Source: Actinopolymorpha alba DSM 45243 (GTDB lineage Bacteria > Actinomycetota > Actinomycetes > Propionibacteriales > Actinopolymorphaceae). From it: 64,000 nt of DNA. The notes under the pieces were generated by a model. The model did not search any database. It saw nothing but the letters and a program-made list of their open reading frames with translations, and was not told the DNA's origin. Within the stretch, counting starts at the first letter, position 1. Each line of letters begins with the position of its first letter. A program made the position numbers and the translations under genes. This document shows, in pieces, positions 55,269-64,000 of the stretch. The stretch spans positions 490,949 through 554,948 of the forward strand of contig NZ_KB892707.1 of the NCBI RefSeq assembly GCF_000373925.1, in the 5' to 3' direction.

Positions 55269-55658
55269 GTGTTCCCCGAGGACCTCAAGTACACACGTGA
55301 GCACGAGTGGGTGCGCGTTCCCGGTTCGACCGAAGGAAGTGTCCGCGTCGGCATCACCGACTACGCGCAGGACGCGCTGGGCGACATCGTCTTCATCAAC
55401 CTGCCCGAGGTCGGCGCCGAGCTGACCGGCGGCGCGGTCTGCGGGGAGCTCGAGTCCACCAAGAGCGTGAGCGACCTCTACGCGCCGATCAGCGGCACCG
55501 TCGTGGCCCGCAACGACGATCTGGAGGACCACCCCGAGGTGGTCAACTCCGACCCGTACGGCGAGGGCTGGATGTTCGAGCTGACCCCGGCCGATCCCAC
55601 CGGTCTCGACGCCCTGATGGACGCCGAGGATTACGGCGGCCACGTGGAGCAGGCCTGA
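55269..55658 (+). CDS. gcvH: Glycine cleavage system H protein
   Basis: 129 residues. Shuttle protein carrying methylamine on lipoyl-lysine between P and T proteins. PEDLKYTREHEWVRV start, GITDYAQDALGDIVFINLPEVG, lipoylation site ELESTKSVSDLYAP with Lys 65, C-terminal NSDPYGEGWMFEL. Start GTG 55269 with GAGGA eight bases upstream. gcvP is 3.4 kb downstream; gcvT is not in the window. Confidence 0.96.
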   Translation: MFPEDLKYTREHEWVRVPGSTEGSVRVGITDYAQDALGDIVFINLPEVGAELTGGAVCGELESTKSVSDLYAPISGTVVARNDDLEDHPEVVNSDPYGEGWMFELTPADPTGLDALMDAEDYGGHVEQA

Positions 55659-55836
55659 CGGGGACCCGGTTCGGCGGCGCGCGGCATTTCGTTCGGTAGA
55701 CCGGCTCGCCCGACTAGGTCCCAGCTGTGACCATCTGTCCGACCTGCCCACCTCGACCAGTGGTCAAGGGTTAGGGTGTGTGCGGTGGACGTGTTCAACC
55801 AGTACGATTTCGAGTTCCGCCACGGGAGGGTCATCG

Positions 55837-56391
55837 ATGCCTTTCTGCACTCAGTGCGGGCATGAGAACGCCGAAGGCAGCAGGTTCTGCTCGCAGTGCG
55901 GCAAGGCGCTGGATGCTGAGCGTCCAGCCGAGCAGACTGCGACGATCTCACTAGGGGGGCTTGAGACTGACCTCGAGCGGGTCGAGCCCGAGCTTCGTCC
56001 CAACGAGCAGGCGGCCGTCGACGCTCTGCCGCCTGGCTGCGCCCTACTCATCGTCCAGCGTGGGCCGAGCGCGGGTAGCCGGTTCCTGCTCGACTCTGAC
56101 GTCGTGACAGTCGGGCGGCACCCCGAGAGCGACATCTTCCTCGACGACGTGACTGTGTCGCGTCGGCACGCGGAGTTCCGTCGAGTGCCACAGGGTTATG
56201 CCGTACGCGATGTGGGCAGTCTCAACGGCACCTACGTCAACCGTGACCGCATCGACGAGGTCGTGCTGGTCGGTGGCGACGAAGTGCAGATCGGGAAGTT
56301 CCGCCTCGTCTACTTCGCCAGCCATCGAGGCTTCGGCATGAGAGGTGCGGCAGCGGGCCTGGACGGGAGGCCGGAGGAGGACACAGGGTGA
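55837..56391 (+). CDS. garA: GarA/OdhI-like FHA protein with N-terminal zinc ribbon
   Basis: 184 residues. FHA domain (about 75-170) with VTVGRHPESDIFLDDVTVSR, RRHAEF and DVGSLNGTYVNRD, closely matching GarA. A regulatory tail upstream contains QTATISLGGLETD, a candidate for the PknB/PknG-phosphorylated Thr site. Unlike GarA it begins with a zinc ribbon, FCTQCGHENAEGSRFCSQCG (four Cys). GarA inhibits 2-oxoglutarate dehydrogenase and glutamate dehydrogenase and stimulates glutamate synthase. Start ATG 55837 with GGGAGGG; a TAGGGT at 55772 could be the promoter. Confidence 0.92.
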   Translation: MPFCTQCGHENAEGSRFCSQCGKALDAERPAEQTATISLGGLETDLERVEPELRPNEQAAVDALPPGCALLIVQRGPSAGSRFLLDSDVVTVGRHPESDIFLDDVTVSRRHAEFRRVPQGYAVRDVGSLNGTYVNRDRIDEVVLVGGDEVQIGKFRLVYFASHRGFGMRGAAAGLDGRPEEDTG

Positions 56392-56443
56392 GCGAGGCTG
56401 TTCGCTGGGGACGCGGAAAGCCGGACCGACGAGGGCGCCCCCT

Positions 56444-57184
56444 GTGAGCGGTGCGGCATCCGCGCGATCTGGCGCCTTCTCCATCGGCGAGGTCCTCGCC
56501 CGGCTGCGCCCCGAGTTCCCCGATGTCACGATTTCCAAGATCCGGTTCCTCGAGGCCGAGGGCTTGATCGAGCCGCGGCGGTCGCCGTCCGGCTATCGGA
56601 AGTTCGCGCACGAGGACGTTGAGCGGTTGCGGTTCGTCCTGACCGCTCAGCGTGATCACTACCTGCCGCTGCGCGTCATCAAGGATCACCTGGACGCACT
56701 CGACCGGGGACTCACACCGCCTGAGCTCCCGGCGGGACGCGTTCCGACCCCGCCGGCGCCCAGGGTCGTCGTCGGAGGCGACGACCAGCCCACGCCAGAG
56801 TCCTTCCGCCGAGATGGCTCCCACCAGCGGCTCACCCGCGAGGACCTCATCGAGGCGGCCCAGATCAAGCCTGAGCTGCTCGAGCAGCTCGAGTCGTACG
56901 GCCTGATCACCCCGCGACACGGGCGGGACTACTTCGACGAGGGCGCTGTGGAGATCGCCAGGACGGCGGGTGAGCTCGCCGGATTCGGGCTTGAGCCACG
57001 GCACCTGCGTGCGTTCCGGACCGCGGCCGATCGCGAGGTCGGGCTGATCGAGCAGGTGGTGGCCCCGCTTGCCCGGCAACGCTCGCTGGATTCCCGGGCC
57101 CGTGCGGAGGAGCGAGTGCGCGAGCTCGCCGCTCTGTCGGTCCGCCTGCACACGCTGTTGGTCAAGGCCGGGCTCCACGGTTAG
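56444..57184 (+). CDS. MerR-family regulator (FtsR / Rv1828 type)
   Basis: 246 residues. MerR-like winged helix at the N-terminus (FSIGEVLARLRPEFPDVTIS, IRFLEAEGLIEPRRSPSGYRKF) and a second effector/helical part with LTREDLIEAAQIKPELLEQL and YGLITPRHGRDYFDEG. This two-part form matches Rv1828/FtsR, which activates ftsZ in corynebacteria and mycobacteria. GTG 56444 lies 52 bases after garA; the frame extends upstream over the garA end. Confidence 0.88.
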   Translation: MSGAASARSGAFSIGEVLARLRPEFPDVTISKIRFLEAEGLIEPRRSPSGYRKFAHEDVERLRFVLTAQRDHYLPLRVIKDHLDALDRGLTPPELPAGRVPTPPAPRVVVGGDDQPTPESFRRDGSHQRLTREDLIEAAQIKPELLEQLESYGLITPRHGRDYFDEGAVEIARTAGELAGFGLEPRHLRAFRTAADREVGLIEQVVAPLARQRSLDSRARAEERVRELAALSVRLHTLLVKAGLHG

Positions 57185-57217
57185 AGCGTCGGTCGACCAG
57201 CCGGTGGTCGGCCGGGG

Positions 57218-57223
57218 TAGTGT
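57218..57223 (+). promoter_or_regulatory. -10 element TAGTGT of the DUF151 gene (leaderless)
   Basis: TAGTGT ends 7 bases before the GTG start at 57230. Confidence 0.6.
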
Positions 57224-57229
57224 GGACGA

Positions 57230-57700
57230 GTGCGCGAGCTCGACGTCGTTGGTGTCCGGGTGGAGATGCCATCGAACCAGCCGATCGTCCTGCTCCGGGA
57301 GGTCGACGGCGAGCGTTTCTTGCCCATCTGGGTGGGGCCGGCGGAAGCGAGTGCGATCGCACACGCTCAGCAGGGCATAGTCCCGGCGCGGCCACTGACC
57401 CACGACCTTTTCCGTGATGTCCTCCTCGCCACGGGCCAGGAGTTGACCGAAGTCCGCATCACCGATCTGCGGGACGGCGTCTTCTACGGCATTCTCGCCT
57501 TCGCCAGTGGGGTGGAGGTCAGTGCGCGCCCGTCCGACTCGATCGCTCTGGCGCTTCGACTCGGCGTTCGGATCGTCTGTGCCGACGAGGTGTTGGCCGA
57601 GGCAGGCATCGCGATTCCGGACGAGCAGGAGGCGGAGGTCCAGAAGTTCCGGGAGTTCCTGGACCAGGTGACACCCGAAGACTTCGACACACCTGGCTGA
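57230..57700 (+). CDS. Bifunctional nuclease family protein (DUF151)
   Basis: 156 residues. RELDVVGVRVEMPSNQPIVL start, FLPIWVGPAEASAIAHAQQG, RPLTHDLFRDVL, and SARPSDSIALALRLGVRI: all conserved DUF151 blocks. Plant and bacterial homologues show RNase/DNase activity; role in bacteria unclear. Rv1829 equivalent by position. GTG start appears leaderless. Confidence 0.92.
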   Translation: MRELDVVGVRVEMPSNQPIVLLREVDGERFLPIWVGPAEASAIAHAQQGIVPARPLTHDLFRDVLLATGQELTEVRITDLRDGVFYGILAFASGVEVSARPSDSIALALRLGVRIVCADEVLAEAGIAIPDEQEAEVQKFREFLDQVTPEDFDTPG

Positions 57701-57724
57701 TCGGGTGACCGTGCATGGTCAGCT

Positions 57725-57798
57725 CTCTACCTCAGGTAGAGGTTTCAGGGCGACACGCCGGCCGTCGCGTTGACCGCCGTCCAAGGCCGGCTTACCGT
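57725..57798 (+). promoter_or_regulatory. Palindrome and promoter upstream of the second MerR gene
   Basis: CTCTACCTCAGGTAGAG (57725-57741): 8-base perfect arms around one base. Promoter candidate TTGACC (57770-57775), 17-base spacer, TACCGT (57793-57798). The palindrome centre is about 40 bases upstream of the -35, suitable for an activator or autoregulator site. Confidence 0.55.
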
Positions 57799-57950
57799 GA
57801 CGACGAAACCTCGTGGATGTAACTCCATCTTCTGCAGGTCTCAGCATGCGGCCCTCGCCGCATGACCAGCGATGTCGTTCGGTTGGGGGGCCCGGGCGGG
57901 ATCGGAGTGGGCGCCGCGTTCCAGTGGCGCCAATGACGTGGGAGGCGGCC

Positions 57951-58586
57951 GTGACGAGCGCGGGTGACCAGGGTGCAGGCGGCGCTAACAGCGCTGTTGC
58001 GGGTGAGGGCCCCGAGCGGGCCGAAGCTCGCCGTTCCGCTGGTGAACAGGGTTTGTTGTTCGGGGCCGCCGACGGTGTGCCCGAGCCGCCCGGAGAGGAT
58101 CTGGGTTACCGCGGGCCGACCGCCTGCGCCGCTGCCGGCATCACCTACCGCCAGCTGGACTACTGGGCCCGGACCGGCCTGGTCGAGCCGACTGTCCGTC
58201 CGGCTTCTGGATCGGGGACCCAGCGGCTCTATTCGTTCCGCGACATCCTCCTGCTGAAAGTCATCAAGCGGCTCCTGGACGCGGGCGTCTCGCTGCAGCA
58301 GATCCGCACCGCCGTCACGCACCTTCGTGATCGCGGCACCAGCGACCTGGCGGGTATCACGCTGATGAGCGACGGGGCGAGCGTCTACGAGTGCACCTCG
58401 CCCGATGAGGTCATCGACCTGCTCCAGGGTGGCCAGGGCGTGTTCGGTATCGCACTGGGCCGGGTGTCACGCGAGGTCGAGGGCAGCCTCGCTGAGCTGC
58501 CGGCCGAACGCCCCGACGGCGTGCAGACGGGCGACCACCCGGGCGACGAGCTGTCGATGCGGCGTCGGGCGCGCCTCACCGGCTGA
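57951..58586 (+). CDS. MerR-family regulator (Rv1830 type)
   Basis: 211 residues. Flexible N-terminus, then LGYRGPTACAAAGITYRQLDYWARTGLVEP (helix-turn-helix; shown in part GITYRQLDYWARTGL), YSFRDILLLKVIKRLLDAGVSLQQI, and a C-terminal segment DGASVYECTSPDEVIDLLQG. Homologues next to gcvP and FtsR regulate metabolism and cell-wall genes. GTG 57951 with GGAGG; ATG 57933 is an alternative. It sits directly upstream of the riboswitch and gcvP. Confidence 0.88.
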   Translation: MTSAGDQGAGGANSAVAGEGPERAEARRSAGEQGLLFGAADGVPEPPGEDLGYRGPTACAAAGITYRQLDYWARTGLVEPTVRPASGSGTQRLYSFRDILLLKVIKRLLDAGVSLQQIRTAVTHLRDRGTSDLAGITLMSDGASVYECTSPDEVIDLLQGGQGVFGIALGRVSREVEGSLAELPAERPDGVQTGDHPGDELSMRRRARLTG

Positions 58587-58648
58587 CCGGGCGTTCTGTA
58601 GAGGGCTGACCGCCGGGCGTAAAGGTAAGGGCAGAAACCTGCCACTTT

Positions 58649-58669
58649 CTGGGGCTCAGACCCCAGTTT
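58649..58669 (+). terminator. Hairpin after the second MerR gene
   Basis: CTGGGG-CTCAGA-CCCCAG followed by TTTG; 6-bp GC stem, 62 bases after the stop. Confidence 0.5.
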
Positions 58670-58843
58670 GATCGAACCCGTGCGTGATTCGGGCAGTTGA
58701 TACCCGGCAATGGAGCATTTCCAATGTGGACGTACGCTCCGTTGCTCTGCGCCGCCGTCCCCGCGGCGGACCCGATGCGCCCACCCGCCGCTCCCGGCCC
58801 GGATCGGTAGCGGGCCGCTGGTAGCGTGGGACCCGCTGACAAC

Positions 58844-58966
58844 CCCGCGTGGGAGAGTCTCCACGGTGACCGTGCCGGGTCGTGGGAGCCGCTGGAGCGC
58901 CGAAGGGGCAAGCCTCCCCGGAACCTCTCAGGCCCATGGACCACGCGGGTGAGGCGACTCTGAAGC
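58844..58966 (+). promoter_or_regulatory. Glycine riboswitch, single aptamer
   Basis: P1 CCCGCGTG (58844-58851) with CACGCGGG (58942-58949). Conserved core in order: GGGAGAG (58851-58857), GCGCCGAAGGGGCAAG (58897-58912), CTCTCAGG (58925-58932), with CATGGACCACGC closing. Only one complete aptamer; the following GAGGCGACTCTGAAGCG may be the partner (ghost) helix of singleton glycine riboswitches. No terminator or SD-pairing arm identified with certainty. Controls gcvP. Confidence 0.9.
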
Positions 58967-59034
58967 GCCATCGCGCATGACGTGACAGATGGGGAGCAAC
59001 CTGACAGGCCCACACGCCTCGACCGGGAGCCCCC

Positions 59035-61929
<2,895 letters not shown>

Positions 61930-61949
61930 GGCGCTCTCGAGAAGCGGTC

Positions 61950-62294
61950 TCAGGGGGCGTCGAGGAATCCCGCGAGCGTGCCGCGCGTCTGCCGCAGGGT
62001 GTCGATCCGCCCGTCCAGGTCCGCGAGTTCCCGACGGAGGATTCCGGCCAGCCTTGGGCACAGGTCCAGGGCTGGCCGGTCGCCGTTGGCGCAGGGGAGT
62101 ACATCGCGGATCACGTTCGTGGACAGGCCGGCGTGGAGCAGCGCTCTGATCTGCCGGACCCGCACCACCGCGTCGTCGGCGTACCGGCGGTAGCCGTTGC
62201 TGTCGCGTTTGGCGTCGAGCAACCCCTGCTCCTCGTAGTAACGCAGGAGCCGCGAGGGTACGTCCGTCCTGGCCGACAACTCGCCGATCAGCAT
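61950..62294 (-). CDS. MerR-family transcriptional regulator
   Basis: 114 residues. LIGELSARTDVPSRLLRYYEEQGLL (recognition helix; shown in part VPSRLLRYYEEQGLL), SNGYRRYADDAVVRVRQIRALL, and a short effector tail PCANGDRPALDLCP with two cysteines. Compact MerR of the SoxR/CueR size. A MerR-type promoter with 20-base spacer lies upstream, running away from it. Effector unknown; metal or redox sensing through the Cys pair is possible but not shown. Confidence 0.88.
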   Translation of the reverse strand: MLIGELSARTDVPSRLLRYYEEQGLLDAKRDSNGYRRYADDAVVRVRQIRALLHAGLSTNVIRDVLPCANGDRPALDLCPRLAGILRRELADLDGRIDTLRQTRGTLAGFLDAP

Positions 62295-62312
62295 GTCAGG
62301 TGCCTCATTTCC

Positions 62313-62344
62313 TTGACCTTCACATCGGTGTGAAGTCCTAACGT
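62313..62344 (+). promoter_or_regulatory. MerR-type promoter with 20-bp spacer and operator palindrome
   Basis: -35 TTGACC (62313-62318), spacer exactly 20 bases, -10 TAACGT (62339-62344), with palindrome CTTCACATCGGTGTGAAG (62318-62335, 7-base perfect arms) in the spacer. This is the classical MerR activation geometry. Confidence 0.82.
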
Positions 62345-62350
62345 CAGGGC

Positions 62351-62428
62351 ATGACCGAACATTTCACGTGCGTCGTCCGAGGCGCCGGGCCTGGTGCGAT
62401 CCAGGGCCTTCTCGTTGGGGTGGCCTGA
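62351..62428 (+). pseudogene. 25-codon remnant or leader ORF under the MerR promoter
   Basis: ATG 62351 (MTEHFTCVVRGAGPG...) seven bases after the -10, stop at 62426. VVRGAGPG resembles the first strand of alpha/beta hydrolases often found divergent from such MerR genes; the rest is missing. It ends 2 bases before the ATG of the oxidoreductase gene, so it could also act as a leader ORF. Confidence 0.45.
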
Positions 62429-62430
62429 TC

Positions 62431-63246
62431 ATGGATCTTCAGCTCGTCCTGCCCAGCGAGTCGCCGGACATGGACCCGCGAGAACTGGCCTCCCTGGCCG
62501 CGCGAGCCGAGGAGATCGGGTACGACACGGTGTGGCTACCAGACCACCTGTTGCCCCCTGGTCATTACAGCCGGGACCGGTACGGCGGCGTCTACGAACC
62601 CCTCGTCGCGCTCTCTTACATCGCCGCAAAAACCAGCACCATTGGCCTGGGTACGTCCGTACTGGTCCTTCCCATGCGTAATCCGTTCGTCGTTGCCAAG
62701 CAGGCCGCGACGCTCGATCGGCTTGCTGGTGAACGCCTTATTCTGGGCGTGGGAATCGGTTGGGACGAGCGGGAGTTCGCCAGCGTGGGTGCTGATTTCC
62801 ACACCCGAGGGGCGCGTACAGACGAGGCGATTCTGCTGCTCCGAAGCCTGTTCCGGGGTAATACGTCGTTCGAAGGAAAATACTTCGGATTCGACCTGGG
62901 AATCTTCGAGCCCAGGCCGCGGCGAGAGATCCCCATCATGGTGGGCGGAATGACTGAACCCGCCCTACGCCGCGCGGCCCGACTCGCTGACGAATGGCAG
63001 GCGACCGGCATCACGCCGGCGGAATTCTCCCGGAGCGTCACCCGCATTCGGGAATTGTCGACCCGTCAGGTCCGAGTCGGCGCCCGGATCGCCTGGGACG
63101 GAGGCAGAGCCGAACTCGCCAGAGCGGTCGTCGAGGCTCAGGAGTTCGCTACCGCGGGCGCTGACGCGCTTGCCGTGTGGTTCGGTCCATTCGAAGGTTT
63201 CGCGGAACGCATGACCGAATTTGCCCGCGCGCTGGGGCGGCGGTGA
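62431..63246 (+). CDS. LLM-class F420-dependent oxidoreductase
   Basis: 271 residues, luciferase-like TIM barrel. MDLQLVLPSESPDMDP, EEIGYDTVWLPDHLLPPGHY, IGLGTSVLVLPMRNPFVVAKQAATLD and RLILGVGIGWDEREFASVG are typical of the F420-type (Rv1855c/MSMEG) group. Substrate unknown. ATG 62431 directly after the remnant ORF. GC and codon use slightly lower than neighbours (e.g. several TTC/ATT, GAA-rich stretches near 62800-63060). Confidence 0.88.
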   Translation: MDLQLVLPSESPDMDPRELASLAARAEEIGYDTVWLPDHLLPPGHYSRDRYGGVYEPLVALSYIAAKTSTIGLGTSVLVLPMRNPFVVAKQAATLDRLAGERLILGVGIGWDEREFASVGADFHTRGARTDEAILLLRSLFRGNTSFEGKYFGFDLGIFEPRPRREIPIMVGGMTEPALRRAARLADEWQATGITPAEFSRSVTRIRELSTRQVRVGARIAWDGGRAELARAVVEAQEFATAGADALAVWFGPFEGFAERMTEFARALGRR

Positions 63247-63284
63247 GGACGCCCCAGGGTGACTCTTTACCGCTCCGTATCTGG

Positions 63285-64000
63285 TCAGGTTCGGAGGCGT
63301 TGGTTGCGGATGGGGTTGCGTTGGTGGTCGATCCATTCGGGTGGGGTGAATTCGGGTACGCCGTCGGCCGCTATCCGTATCCGCCAGGTGTCTTGGTGGA
63401 TGAGGCGGTGGTGGTAGCCGCAGAGCAACGCCCCGTTGGCGAGGGTGGTCGGCCCGCCGTTCAGCCAGGAACGGATGTGGTGGCCGTGGCACCAGGCGGG
63501 TGGGCGGTCGCAGCCAGGGAACGCGCAGCCTCGATCCCGTAGCTCCAGCAGTTTGCGGAGTCGTCCGGTGAAGAACCGTGTCCCGTCCGACAGGGCAACC
63601 TCGCCGTCGCGGATCCCGAACCAGCTGACCTTGGCATCACACGCCCATTCCTGAACCGTGCGTGCCGACACGTAGGTGCCGGTACGCAGCAGTCGGCCCA
63701 ACCCGGTGCCCTTGACGAGGTTCTCGTCGGTGATCGTCACAACGATGTGGGGCTTCTCCCCACCCTGCGACGGGGAGGCTCCGGAGTCGAGGTAGCGGCG
63801 GATGAGTTCGTCGAGCGCTTCGCCTCTGCGTTGGGCCGCACTTTGGGGGTCCAGCCCGTCGGCGGTCGTCGGGAGCGGCTTCGAGAGCGGCTCGATCGCG
63901 GTGCGGAACCGGTCCGCCGCGATCGGGTCCAGCTTCCCGCGAAGATAGGTACCGGAGCCGTCCGGGGCGTCGTACAGCGACAACTCACACCGCCGGGCAG
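63285..64000 (-). CDS. DUF222 / HNH endonuclease domain protein (5' end outside window)
   Basis: Frame is open to the window edge, so the start lies beyond 64000. Visible part: end of DUF222 (ARRCELSLYDAPDGSGTYLRGKLDP), then HNH nuclease with RDRGCAFPGCDRPPAWCHGHHI, NGGPTTLANGALLCGYHHRLIH, the CxxC-H-H-N-H zinc/HNH signature. Actinobacterial genomes carry many near-identical copies (13E12-type repeats), related to group II intron/homing-like elements. TTG 63983 is not the start. Confidence 0.9.
   Translation of the reverse strand, partial: ARRCELSLYDAPDGSGTYLRGKLDPIAADRFRTAIEPLSKPLPTTADGLDPQSAAQRRGEALDELIRRYLDSGASPSQGGEKPHIVVTITDENLVKGTGLGRLLRTGTYVSARTVQEWACDAKVSWFGIRDGEVALSDGTRFFTGRLRKLLELRDRGCAFPGCDRPPAWCHGHHIRSWLNGGPTTLANGALLCGYHHRLIHQDTWRIRIAADGVPEFTPPEWIDHQRNPIRNQRLRT

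Larger units (their letters stand above)
58587..59034 (+). other. Terminator, promoter and glycine riboswitch region before gcvP
   Basis: 448 bases without a gene: terminator-like hairpin (58649-58669), a -10-like TAGCGT (58822-58827) that would start transcription about 58834, the aptamer (58844-58966), and 70 bases to the gcvP start. The first 60 and the 58670-58820 stretch show nothing recognisable. Confidence 0.7.

Noticed and set aside
58949..59034. Second glycine aptamer
   Set aside because: The GGAGAG / GCCGAAGGGGCAA / CTCTCAGG order is not repeated downstream.

Overview
This is a high-GC Gram-positive chromosome segment from an actinomycete, most likely of the Propionibacteriales type (Nocardioides/Kribbella/Actinopolymorpha-like; inferred from gene content only). 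Supporting signs are strong G/C bias at third codon positions, many GTG starts, leaderless genes with a TAGNNT -10 about 7-10 bases before the start codon, a translational T-box on ileS, a DtxR/IdeR iron box, an actinobacterial LexA box, a GarA homologue, F420/LLM oxidoreductases and a DUF222-HNH endonuclease. No tRNA, rRNA, CRISPR array, phage or intact insertion sequence was seen.

Layout. 1-5463: end of a branched-chain amino-acid ABC operon (livG partial, livF), a GNAT gene, and a T-box controlled ileS. 5505-9693: long inverted repeat, VOC and thioesterase genes (minus strand), polA. 9694-10275: non-coding region of hairpins. 10276-15850: TctABC tricarboxylate transporter divergent from a CitA/CitB-like two-component system, probably its regulator. 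15881-20194: two methyltransferases, a DHFR-like/ArsR/SRPBCC operon and a DUF3068 protein. 20215-23116: M18 aminopeptidase, a second structured non-coding region, and an iron-regulated siderophore-binding lipoprotein. 23305-32847: phosphotransferase, rpsA, an unknown gene, coaE, uvrB, then a small operon (coiled-coil unknown, GDPD, IMPase-like) and a GNAT gene. 32853-41888: an unknown gene with a perfect LexA box, a complete oligopeptide/oligosaccharide ABC operon, and a decayed SsuD-like LLM gene that still has its leader peptide. 41918-49612: holin-like membrane protein, large secreted protein, SulP-carbonic anhydrase fusion, and HelD-like helicase.

49867-61929 is a conserved actinobacterial block, matching from memory the Rv1822-Rv1832 order of Mycobacterium tuberculosis: pgsA-type synthase, [manC-like fusion], DUF881, small basic protein, DUF881, gcvH, garA-like FHA protein, ftsR-like MerR, DUF151, second MerR, and gcvP behind a glycine riboswitch. 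It links glycine cleavage, 2-oxoglutarate/nitrogen control and envelope/division functions. 61950-64000: a MerR gene with a textbook MerR promoter that now reads into a 25-codon remnant, an F420-type oxidoreductase, and an edge-truncated DUF222/HNH gene.

The most unusual material is non-coding: a two-copy element of about 105 nt with compensatory stem changes, a nested palindrome with mutually exclusive hairpins after the M18 gene, complete alternative structures in the ileS T-box, the LexA-boxed unknown gene, and the leader peptide stranded in front of a pseudogene.
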